Assembly: GCF_004118935.1 (NCBI RefSeq)
Contig: NZ_CP035375.1
Coordinates: 868,001 to 932,000, forward strand
Length of the DNA stretch: 64,000 nt
Source of the DNA: Salinibacterium sp. UTAS2018
GTDB taxonomy: Bacteria; Actinomycetota; Actinomycetes; Actinomycetales; Microbacteriaceae
Direction of reading: 5' to 3'
Part shown: piece after piece, positions 1-7,525 of the stretch
Layout of the letters: each line of letters starts with the position of its first letter
How positions within the stretch are numbered: the stretch's first letter is position 1
Program-made: the position numbers and the translations under genes
Notes under the pieces: generated by a model
Told to the model about the DNA's origin: nothing
Databases searched by the model: none
What the model saw: the letters and a program-made list of their open reading frames with translations, nothing else

Positions 1-456
1 GTACCGATCACGGGCCAGACGCTTGCTGTGCTCCTTGTCGGTGCTTCGCTCGGTGCCACGCGTGGTGCGATCTCGATGGCGCTGTACGCACTGCTCGGCC
101 TGGTGGGGCTCCCCGTCTTCAGCGAAGCATCCTCTGGGCTTAACGTTCTCGCGGGCACCACCGGTGGCTACATCGTCGGTTTCATCTTCGCCGCTGCCTT
201 CACCGGCTGGCTCGCTCAGCGCGACTGGGACAAGAAGTTCCTCGGCGCTGCGCTCTCGTTCGTCGGCGGCACCGTCGTCACCTTCGCATTCGGCCTCACG
301 TGGCTCGCCCTCGTGACCGGCGGAACCCTCGAGCAGGTTCTGGCCTGGGGCCTCTACCCCTTCATCATCGGTGGACTCATCAAGGCCGGCATCGCCGCAG
401 CCGTGATCCCCACCACGTGGAAGATCGCCACCAAGTTCTCACGCAAGCAGGACTAG
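1..456 (+). CDS. bioY: Biotin transporter substrate-binding component BioY (5' end outside window)
   Basis: The reading frame is open from base 1, so the start lies upstream of the window; 151 residues are visible. The first residues read VPITGQTLAVLLVGASLG, the characteristic BioY signature, followed by several hydrophobic membrane segments rich in Gly and Ala and a short basic tail (KFSRKQD). BioY is the membrane S-component that captures biotin, alone or with an energy-coupling-factor ATPase pair. No bioM/bioN partner is visible downstream; it may lie upstream or the protein may use a shared ECF module. A strong terminator follows directly, so this is the last gene of its transcript. Confidence 0.93.
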   Translation, partial: VPITGQTLAVLLVGASLGATRGAISMALYALLGLVGLPVFSEASSGLNVLAGTTGGYIVGFIFAAAFTGWLAQRDWDKKFLGAALSFVGGTVVTFAFGLTWLALVTGGTLEQVLAWGLYPFIIGGLIKAGIAAAVIPTTWKIATKFSRKQD

Positions 457-487
457 GGCGCGCTCTCAGCGTCTTGTAGCTTCACTC

Positions 488-522
488 ACCGGGTCGGTTG
501 TGCTTAGGCACACCGGCCCGGT
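488..522 (+). terminator. Rho-independent terminator after bioY
   Basis: A long near-perfect inverted repeat (left arm 488-503, right arm 508-522, built on ACCGGG/CCCGGT) is followed at once by a run of six T. It separates bioY from the ABC importer operon. Confidence 0.9.
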
Positions 523-646
523 TTTTTGTCATGTTAGAGTTTATGTACTGAGTTCAACAAAGAAGCAATTGCCTCCTCCGAGCATCCCCCTCGCCGCGCT
601 CAGCTCCCCTTCCGGCCACAAGCCATCCCCACACAAAGGACACTCG

Positions 647-2281
647 TTGAGCGTGCGTCGCCTTCTCCTGCTTCCCCTCGTTGTTACCGCAAGCGCCGCC
701 CTGCTTGCCGGCTGCACGGCAACCGCCGAACCGGCTGCCGATCCCGTCAACGGCGGCACTCTCGTGTATGCCACCGGTGACGCGGAGCCCGACTGCCTCG
801 ATCCGCACGTTGGGGGAAACTACCCGCAGGGACTCATCAGCACTCAGTATCTTGAATCGCTCGTCTCGAAGAATAGCGACGGCGAGATCATCCCGTGGCT
901 CGCCACCGACTGGACCGAAAGCGCCGACGGTCTCACGTGGGACTTCACCCTGCGCGATGACGTGAGCTTCACCGACGGCACTCCGTTTGATGCTGACGCC
1001 GTGAAGGCAAACATCGAACACTTAAAGGATCCCGACACCGCTTCCTCAACCGGCTACCTCGCTGTGGGCAAGATCGACGGCATCGAAGCCGTCGCCGCCG
1101 ACCAGGTACGTTTCACCCTGTCGACCCCCGACAGCGCTCTGCTCGAGTCGTTTTCGCAACCATGGGTGAGCATCCAATCCCCCACCGCCCTCGAGCGCGA
1201 CCAAGCAGCCAACTGCGAGAGCCCCGTGGGCACCGGCCCGTTCGTCGTCACCGAGTGGGTCAAGCAGCAATCGATCTCTCTTGAGCGCAACGACGCCTAC
1301 AACTCGGCACCGGCTGACGCCGAGCACAGCGGTGCGGCCCGTCTCGACGCCATCGAGTGGCGCTTCATTCCGGATGCCGCCACTCGCTACGCGGCTCTCC
1401 AGTCGGGCGATGTCGACGTGATCGACAACGCGCAGCCCAACAACATCTCGTCCGCCGCCGACGTGGCCACCATCGAAGAACTCGATGCACCGCGGCCCGG
1501 CGCCGCCAACCGCATCGAGCTGAACTCGGGCAAGGAGCCGTTTGACGATGTCCGCGTTCGTGAAGCCTTCATCCGGTCGGTGGATGTGAACCCCGGTATC
1601 GACAGCCTCTTCTTCGGTACAGCCGAACGTTCGTACTCTGTGCTCTCGAGCGTCGAGCCTGCGGGCATCTCGACCCCCGACGTGTTCTCCACTGACCCGG
1701 AGGCGGCCAAGACGCTGCTCGACGACGCCGGCTGGAACACGATCGACGCCGACGGCTACCGCACGAAAGACGGCGAGCGCCTGAGCCTCACCTTCCCCAT
1801 CAGCACGAACCAGTCAATCCCGGCCGAGCAGTCACTCTTTGAGCAGATTCAGGCTTCCGCGAAAGACGCGGGCTTCGAGGTCATCCTGCAGCCGACAGAT
1901 TTGTCGTCCTGGTATGGCGCTCTGTTTACGAACGAGTACAACCTCGTGAGCGCTCCGTATACGAAGGTCGGCGCTGACGTGCTGCGTATCCTGTACCACT
2001 CTGACTCGATCATTCCGGCGCCGAGCGGATACTACGCGAACCTCGCCCAGCTGAGCGATCCTGTTCTCGATGAGATTTTGACTACCGCCAGCGAGACCTC
2101 GGATGCCGCTGAACGCCAAGAACTGTATGCCGAGGCCCAGTCAATCATTGTCGATGGTTTCTATGTTCTGCCTCTGTACGACCAGCAGAACCACTACCTG
2201 TACAGCACGAGCGTCGAGGGCTTCCGGGCTCTGCCGCCGGTCGCCGCGCCGACGTTCTACGATGCGTGGTTGAGTAACTAA
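647..2281 (+). CDS. ABC transporter substrate-binding lipoprotein, peptide/nickel type (SBP family 5)
   Basis: Extracytoplasmic solute receptor of a DppA/OppA-like importer. I place the start at TTG 647 because an AAAGGA ribosome site sits at 635-640 and the next residues form a perfect lipoprotein signal peptide: basic MSVRR, a Leu/Val/Ala core, then the lipobox LLAGC with Cys23 as the lipidated residue. The frame stays open further upstream but that extension overlaps the bioY terminator. The 544-residue product has the normal family length and the typical GGTLVYATGDAEPDCLDPH opening and WLATDW segment. It heads an operon with two permeases and a double ATPase. The substrate (peptide, nickel or other) cannot be read from sequence. 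Confidence 0.9.
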   Translation: MSVRRLLLLPLVVTASAALLAGCTATAEPAADPVNGGTLVYATGDAEPDCLDPHVGGNYPQGLISTQYLESLVSKNSDGEIIPWLATDWTESADGLTWDFTLRDDVSFTDGTPFDADAVKANIEHLKDPDTASSTGYLAVGKIDGIEAVAADQVRFTLSTPDSALLESFSQPWVSIQSPTALERDQAANCESPVGTGPFVVTEWVKQQSISLERNDAYNSAPADAEHSGAARLDAIEWRFIPDAATRYAALQSGDVDVIDNAQPNNISSAADVATIEELDAPRPGAANRIELNSGKEPFDDVRVREAFIRSVDVNPGIDSLFFGTAERSYSVLSSVEPAGISTPDVFSTDPEAAKTLLDDAGWNTIDADGYRTKDGERLSLTFPISTNQSIPAEQSLFEQIQASAKDAGFEVILQPTDLSSWYGALFTNEYNLVSAPYTKVGADVLRILYHSDSIIPAPSGYYANLAQLSDPVLDEILTTASETSDAAERQELYAEAQSIIVDGFYVLPLYDQQNHYLYSTSVEGFRALPPVAAPTFYDAWLSN

Positions 2282-2294
2282 AGAAACGCCCTCT

Positions 2295-3293
2295 GTGACG
2301 GTTTCGACTGACGCTGCTGCACCAGCGAGTGTCTCTACCCCAGCGACGCGATTGCGATCGCTGGGGTGGATCGCGCGCCGGGTGGGCGGTGGAGTTTTTG
2401 TTCTATGGGCTGTCGCAACGGTCATTTTCTTTGCGCTGCGGTTGATACCGGGCGATCCGGTCGATGCAATTCTGGGCGGCCCGGGTTCGCAAGCCTCCGC
2501 CGAAGCGGTGGCCCAGATTCGCGCCGACTATGGCCTCGATCAGCCGCTGATCGTTCAGTATTTTCTAGCGATGGGCAAGCTAGCCGTCGCTGACTTCGGC
2601 AACTCCTATGCGCTCAAGGTGGCGGTGGCTCCCTACGTGCTGACGCAACTCTGGTCGACGCTCGTGCTCACGATTGCTGCTCTTGTCGTGGCCTGGCTGG
2701 GCGCTCTTGCCCTCACCCTGGCCACGAGTGGTCGCGGTCGCGTTGCACGCGCGTTGGGCTCCGGGCTCGAACTGCTGGCGGCGGCCGTTCCGCATTTTTG
2801 GTTGGCATCGCTACTCATCATTCTGCTGAGCAACACGCTGCACTGGCTGCCGCCGATTAGCGTGCCCGGCCCGCTCGGCCTCGTCTTGCCCGTGCTCACT
2901 CTGGCGCTCCCTCTCACCGGCTTCCTCGGTCAGGTGATGCGCGAGTCGCTAGCGAATGCCTACGAGCAGCCCTTTGTGCTGTCTGCGCGGGCTCGCGGCG
3001 AGAGCGAATGGGGCGTGCGACTGCGTCACGTGCTGCGTCACGCTGCCCTGCCCGGCATTTCACTGTCCGGCTGGGCTTTTGGCTCGCTCCTGAGCGGTGC
3101 CGTGGTCGTCGAAACGATCTTTGCGCGACCCGGCCTCGGCCGAACGCTCCTCAATGCTGTCACCATTCGCGACATCCCCGTCGTGACCGCGGTCGCGCTT
3201 CTTTCTGCACTGACCTTCATTCTCGTGACGATCGCGACGGACGCCGTCGATCGCATCGTCGATCCGCGCGTGACGGAGGTGGCGGCACGATGA
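2295..3293 (+). CDS. ABC transporter permease, DppB/OppB type
   Basis: Integral membrane permease (332 residues) of the peptide/nickel importer. It begins with a GTG 13 bases after the receptor gene. A first membrane segment (about residues 32-52) leads into the family hallmark RLIPGDPVDA, then come a long extracytoplasmic loop and five more membrane segments. The EAA loop that docks the ATPase is visible near residue 235 (ARARGESEWGVRLRHVLRHA). Its last codons overlap the next permease (ATGA at 3290), indicating translational coupling. Confidence 0.92.
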   Translation: MTVSTDAAAPASVSTPATRLRSLGWIARRVGGGVFVLWAVATVIFFALRLIPGDPVDAILGGPGSQASAEAVAQIRADYGLDQPLIVQYFLAMGKLAVADFGNSYALKVAVAPYVLTQLWSTLVLTIAALVVAWLGALALTLATSGRGRVARALGSGLELLAAAVPHFWLASLLIILLSNTLHWLPPISVPGPLGLVLPVLTLALPLTGFLGQVMRESLANAYEQPFVLSARARGESEWGVRLRHVLRHAALPGISLSGWAFGSLLSGAVVVETIFARPGLGRTLLNAVTIRDIPVVTAVALLSALTFILVTIATDAVDRIVDPRVTEVAAR

Positions 3294-4171
3294 CCGAAAT
3301 CTTGGCTGGCCGGCTCTCGCAGCCTACGGGGCGCGCTGGCGGCATCCGGGGTCGCCGCGGATGGCTGCGCCACACGGGCGTCGTAATTGCTCTTGCGGTT
3401 CTTGCTTTGATTCTGACGGCCGCTCTGGCGCCGCAGCTCATCACGACCGCTGACCCGGATGCCGTGGCCCCTGCCGATGCCTTCCAATCACCATCGGCTG
3501 CCCACTTCTTCGGCACCGACGAGTCCGGTCGCGATGTCTACACCCGTGTCGTTTTCGGAGCCGGAAACTCCCTGCTCATCGGAATCGCCGCGACCGCGGT
3601 CGGGCTCGCCCTCGCGCTCATTCTGGGCCTGCTCGGTGGCCTCGGCAGCAGACTCGGCGACTTCGTGAGCACGCGCATCGTCGAGGTCATGTTCGCACTC
3701 CCCGGCCTGCTGCTGGCGCTCGTGTTCATCGCGATTGCCGGCCCCGGCGTGGTCACTTCAACAGTCGCAGTGGGCCTGTCGACCGCGCCCGGCTATGCCC
3801 GTATCATCCGCAGCCAATTGCGCAGCGTGCGCAGCGCCAGCTACGTGGAAGCCGCGACCGTGCTCGGGCATTCGCGGGCGCGCATCGTGTGGCAGCACAT
3901 TCTGCCCGGCGCGCTCTCCCCCATCTTCGTGCTCGGCACCCTCGGCGTCGGCCAAGCGATTGTCTGGGCCTCCTCGCTCGGGTTCCTCGGGCTCGGCGTC
4001 GCCCCGCCCGCCGCCGAATGGGGCGCAATGCTCTCCAGCGGCCGCACCTACATCGACGTCGCGTGGTGGCTCACGGTTTTCCCGGGCCTTGCCATCGTTG
4101 CCACCGCAGCATCATTCACGGTGCTCGGTCGCGCCCTCAACGCTCGCACCCGTCAGGAGGCCCGCGGATGA
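3290..4171 (+). CDS. ABC transporter permease, DppC/OppC type
   Basis: Second membrane permease (293 residues). The ATG at 3290 overlaps the stop of the upstream permease. Family marks are the N-terminal membrane segment, the HFFGTDESGRDVYTRVVFG motif (GTDxxGRD) and an EAA loop (YVEAATVLGHSRARIVWQHI). A long alternative frame starting at 3008 is only read-through of the upstream gene in another phase. The stop codon overlaps the ATG of the ATPase gene, so permeases and ATPase are translated as one coupled block. Confidence 0.92.
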   Translation: MTEILAGRLSQPTGRAGGIRGRRGWLRHTGVVIALAVLALILTAALAPQLITTADPDAVAPADAFQSPSAAHFFGTDESGRDVYTRVVFGAGNSLLIGIAATAVGLALALILGLLGGLGSRLGDFVSTRIVEVMFALPGLLLALVFIAIAGPGVVTSTVAVGLSTAPGYARIIRSQLRSVRSASYVEAATVLGHSRARIVWQHILPGALSPIFVLGTLGVGQAIVWASSLGFLGLGVAPPAAEWGAMLSSGRTYIDVAWWLTVFPGLAIVATAASFTVLGRALNARTRQEARG

Positions 4172-5907
4172 CCGCCACCCCGCTGCTGCGCGCGAGCAAC
4201 CTCAGCGTGCACTTCGACCGCGCCGCCCGCCCCGCCGTCGATAGCGTGAGCTTCGACGTCGCTGCCGGCGAGTGCCTCGCGATCGTCGGCGAGTCGGGAT
4301 CGGGCAAGAGCGTCACGGCGCGTTCCCTGCTCGGGCTTGCGCCCGCCGGAGCCCACGTGAGCTTCAGCGAGTTGAGTCTGGCGGGAGAAAGCCTTCCGGC
4401 ACCCGGTGCTCGACGGTGGCGCAGCATTCGCGGAGCATCCATCGGGCTGGTGTTGCAGGATGCGCTCGTGTCGCTCGACCCGCTGCGCCCGGTCGGCCGC
4501 GAGATCGATGATGTGCTGCGATTGCACACCACGCTGAGCCAGCGTGAGCGTCAAGCCCGCGTGCTTGAGCTGTTGGATGCCGTGGGCATCCCGGACCCGG
4601 CGCTGCGAGCCCGCCAACGCTCGGGCGAGCTCTCGGGCGGACTGCGCCAACGCGCGCTCATCGCCGCCGGGATCGCCGCCGGCCCCGCCCTGATCATCGC
4701 CGACGAACCCACGACCGCTCTCGATGTCACGGTGCAGGCGCGCGTGCTCGAGCTGCTGTCATCGCTGCGCAATGACGGGACCGCCCTGATCCTCATCACT
4801 CACGATTTGGCTGTTGTCTCGAGGGTGGCCGATCGCGTGGCGGTCATGAGCGAAGGCCGCATTGTGGAGACGGGCGAGACAAACGCCGTTCTGCGCGCAC
4901 CCTCGGAATTGCCAACCCAGCAGTTGCTTGCTGCTATCCCGGTGGATGTTCCGCGCGGCGTTCCGTTGACGTTGCCTGCCGATACGGATGCGGATGCCGT
5001 GCCCCAAGCCGACCGCGATGCCAAGCCTCTTACCGACAATTCGTCCGGGCAGACTGCGGTCACGGCACCAGTCGATCGCGCGGTAGCCAGCACAACTCCA
5101 GCGAACCTCGCGGACGCCGCCGCGAGCGCCGCCCCCGCAAGCCCCCCGGCTCTCGAACTCCGCTCCGTCTCTCGTCGCTATCCGACGCCACACGGCAGCG
5201 CTATCCAAGCCCTTGACAACGTTTCCCTCACTCTCGCCGCCGGCACAACACTCGGCCTGGTCGGACAGTCGGGCTCGGGCAAGACCACGATCGCGCGCAT
5301 CGCCCTCGGGCTTGAGACCGCCGATAGCGGCGAGGTGCTGCTGAATGGCTCCGAGTGGGGTTCGTTGAGTGCCCGCGAGCGCCGCCCACTTCGTCCGACT
5401 TTGGGCGCGATTTACCAGGATGCCTTGAGCTCGTTCGATCCCCGGTTGAGCGTCGAGCGCATCCTCACCGATGCGCTCAGCGTGCGGGCATCCGCTACTG
5501 GCCGTTCGCTAACGACACCCGCTGAGTTGCTCGAGGCCGTGGGCTTGCCTCAGTCGCTCAAGAACCGTCGTCCGCTGCACTTGTCGGGCGGTCAGCGCCA
5601 ACGGGTGGCCATTGCGCGCGCTCTGGCCCCGGGGCCTCGGACGATTCTGTGTGACGAGCCGGTGTCGTCATTGGATGTCTCGACTCAAGCTCGGGTGCTC
5701 AATCTGCTCGACGAGCTGCAGCGCCATCTTCACCTGAGTTATCTCTTCATCTCTCACGACCTCGGGGTGATTCGCCACATGAGTGATCAGGTGGCGGTCA
5801 TCAACGAGGGGCGCATTGTCGAGACGGGCGAGACAGACGAAATCTTTACGAACCCTCGGGATCCCTACACTCAGTCGCTACTCTCGGCGCTTCCCCGAGT
5901 GAGATGA
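4168..5907 (+). CDS. Fused double ATPase of a peptide/nickel ABC importer (DppD-DppF in one chain)
   Basis: A 579-residue protein with two complete ABC ATPase domains. The first has Walker A GESGSGKS, signature ELSGGLRQR and Walker B LIIADEP; the second has Walker A GQSGSGKT, signature LSGGQRQR and Walker B ILCDEP. A roughly 75-residue Ala/Asp/Pro-rich linker (about residues 255-330) joins them, where many relatives encode two proteins. The ATG overlaps the permease stop (ATGA). It energises import through the two permeases. The fused form is common in Actinobacteria, so it is unusual but not unique. Confidence 0.93.
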   Translation: MTATPLLRASNLSVHFDRAARPAVDSVSFDVAAGECLAIVGESGSGKSVTARSLLGLAPAGAHVSFSELSLAGESLPAPGARRWRSIRGASIGLVLQDALVSLDPLRPVGREIDDVLRLHTTLSQRERQARVLELLDAVGIPDPALRARQRSGELSGGLRQRALIAAGIAAGPALIIADEPTTALDVTVQARVLELLSSLRNDGTALILITHDLAVVSRVADRVAVMSEGRIVETGETNAVLRAPSELPTQQLLAAIPVDVPRGVPLTLPADTDADAVPQADRDAKPLTDNSSGQTAVTAPVDRAVASTTPANLADAAASAAPASPPALELRSVSRRYPTPHGSAIQALDNVSLTLAAGTTLGLVGQSGSGKTTIARIALGLETADSGEVLLNGSEWGSLSARERRPLRPTLGAIYQDALSSFDPRLSVERILTDALSVRASATGRSLTTPAELLEAVGLPQSLKNRRPLHLSGGQRQRVAIARALAPGPRTILCDEPVSSLDVSTQARVLNLLDELQRHLHLSYLFISHDLGVIRHMSDQVAVINEGRIVETGETDEIFTNPRDPYTQSLLSALPRVR

Positions 5908-5914
5908 TGATGCC

Positions 5915-6505
5915 GTGACACCTCCCCGCTCTGCCACCCGTGGCCGCCCGCCCGCCGCCTCTCGCGAACTTCTCCAAGAGTCTGCCTTCGAGTTGTTCAT
6001 CGAGAATGGCTACACCGGCACCACGGTCGATCAGATCGCCACCCGCGCGGGCGTCAGCCGCAATACGTTCTTCAACTATTTCGATGCCAAGGGCGAAGTT
6101 TTCTGGGTTGAGCTGGATGCCGCCACCGAGCGGCTGAAAGCGGCGCTGGCCGACCACCCGGCACAGCCTGCCGACGCGGCGCACGCCATTCGCGCTGCAA
6201 TGCTCGCTGCGGTGGCCCCGCTGGACTCGCAGCACGTGCCGTTTATCCTGACCCAGTACGACCTGATCGGCAGCGCGGCCGAACTGCAGGCATCTGCGAT
6301 GAGTCGTTTTGCTACGCAGGCGCGGCTGTTGGCAGGTTTCGGTGAGCGTCATGGCGTGCAACCGGCGTTGGCCAGAGCCCAGGCGTACGCGCTCATTGCC
6401 TGCGTGGTGGCTGCGGCGCAGGAGTGGGCACAGGCAGGCCCCCAGCGCGGCCGCCTTGAGCCGTACGTTGAGCGTGCGCTCGATTCGGTGCTCGCCGCTC
6501 GCTAA
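5915..6505 (+). CDS. TetR family transcriptional regulator
   Basis: A 196-residue repressor starting at GTG 5915, seven bases after the ATPase gene. The N-terminal helix-turn-helix is clear: SAFELFIENGYTGTTVDQIA followed by TRAGVSRNTFFNYF, the usual TetR recognition-helix pattern. The C-terminal two-thirds is a helical ligand domain without a recognisable subclass. Its place at the end of the importer operon suggests it regulates the importer or a nearby function, possibly in answer to the imported solute; that is inference from position. Confidence 0.9.
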   Translation: MTPPRSATRGRPPAASRELLQESAFELFIENGYTGTTVDQIATRAGVSRNTFFNYFDAKGEVFWVELDAATERLKAALADHPAQPADAAHAIRAAMLAAVAPLDSQHVPFILTQYDLIGSAAELQASAMSRFATQARLLAGFGERHGVQPALARAQAYALIACVVAAAQEWAQAGPQRGRLEPYVERALDSVLAAR

Positions 6506-6551
6506 CGGCACGGTTGCTCAGTCGCGCCTCGCGCGCTCCCTCCCTCGCAGT

Positions 6552-6573
6552 CTGCTCAACGTTTATTGAGCAG
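6552..6573. repeat. Perfect 8-bp inverted repeat after the TetR gene
   Basis: CTGCTCAA (6552-6559) and TTGAGCAG (6566-6573) form a perfect hairpin with a 6-base loop, between the TetR gene and the next CDS. There is no T tract, so it is at best a weak terminator. Confidence 0.5.
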
Positions 6574-6655
6574 CTCTCGACACGGTCTCGCTGCGGGTTT
6601 AAGCTTCAGCCACGCTGAATTCCTTGCATGTTCCCCCTCACTTTGGAGCGACGCC

Positions 6656-7378
6656 ATGAGTAACGATCAACCAACCGAACGTTTCGATGCTCAGAACGGC
6701 GACGCGCCCACCAAGCGCTTCGATGCCCAGGGCAGTGATGCGCCCACGGTGCGCTTCGAGCCTGCAGGCGGCATACCCACCGGAGCTGCGGGAGGCGGAC
6801 CGGTGCCGCCTGGTTCGGGTGAGCCGCCGACTCCGTTCTCTGAGCCGGAAGGAAAGTCGCGAACGCTACTGATCATTCTGGCGATCGTGGGCGGGCTGCT
6901 TCTCATTGCTCTCGTCATCGCGCTGACGCTGATGGCAACGCGCGGGTCAGGCGATTCTGTTCCGGTAGCGACCTCGCCAACCCCCTCAACAACCGCGAGC
7001 GAGAGCCCATCCCCCGAGCCGAGCGAAACTGAGCCTGAACCCGAGGAATCGGCCCCGGAGCCCGAGCCAACGACAGCCCCACCGCCCCCGGTAGCGAGCC
7101 CCTCCTTCGCCACGTTCAGTGCGCCTGAAAGCGCAATGTGCACGTCGGCGAACCCCACGAGTCAGCTCACCTTTTCGTGGAGCAGCACGGATGCCGTGGC
7201 CGCGTGGATCGGAGTGGCAACGACGAACGCGAAGGCTGCCCCCTACGAAGAAGTACCTACGACGGCGACCTACACAATTGACTACCAGTGCAGCAATGAA
7301 TCTGAGGTCTACACCGTGACGTTGGAGGACTCGGTAGGCAATTTGGCCCACGAGACGGTGACCGTAACGAAGAACTAG
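6656..7378 (+). CDS. Single-pass membrane protein with acidic Pro-rich stalk, function unknown
   Basis: A 240-residue protein; I start it at ATG 6656 because the upstream extension reads through the intergenic hairpin. The cytoplasmic N-terminus holds short near-repeats (PTERFDAQ, PTKRFDAQ, PTVRFEPA) and a Gly/Pro stretch. One membrane segment (about residues 66-88, LLIILAIVGGLLLIALVIAL) is followed by a Ser/Glu/Pro-rich stalk (about 95-145) and a C-terminal domain with two Cys (SAMCTSANPT and DYQCSNE), probably a disulfide-linked beta-sandwich outside the cell. This layout is frequent in actinobacterial surface proteins. I do not recognise a named family. Confidence 0.75.
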   Translation: MSNDQPTERFDAQNGDAPTKRFDAQGSDAPTVRFEPAGGIPTGAAGGGPVPPGSGEPPTPFSEPEGKSRTLLIILAIVGGLLLIALVIALTLMATRGSGDSVPVATSPTPSTTASESPSPEPSETEPEPEESAPEPEPTTAPPPPVASPSFATFSAPESAMCTSANPTSQLTFSWSSTDAVAAWIGVATTNAKAAPYEEVPTTATYTIDYQCSNESEVYTVTLEDSVGNLAHETVTVTKN

Positions 7379-7525
7379 CCCCGGTCGCACACCACCGGCG
7401 CTCCACCTTCGCGCTCCGCGCAGGGTTCTCGTTCACCGTGCCCTCTTCGGATACGATTGAGTCACCCATCACACTCAGGCACCTCTTCTTTGACTCGGTG
7501 CCGCACATATCGAACCGGAGTAATT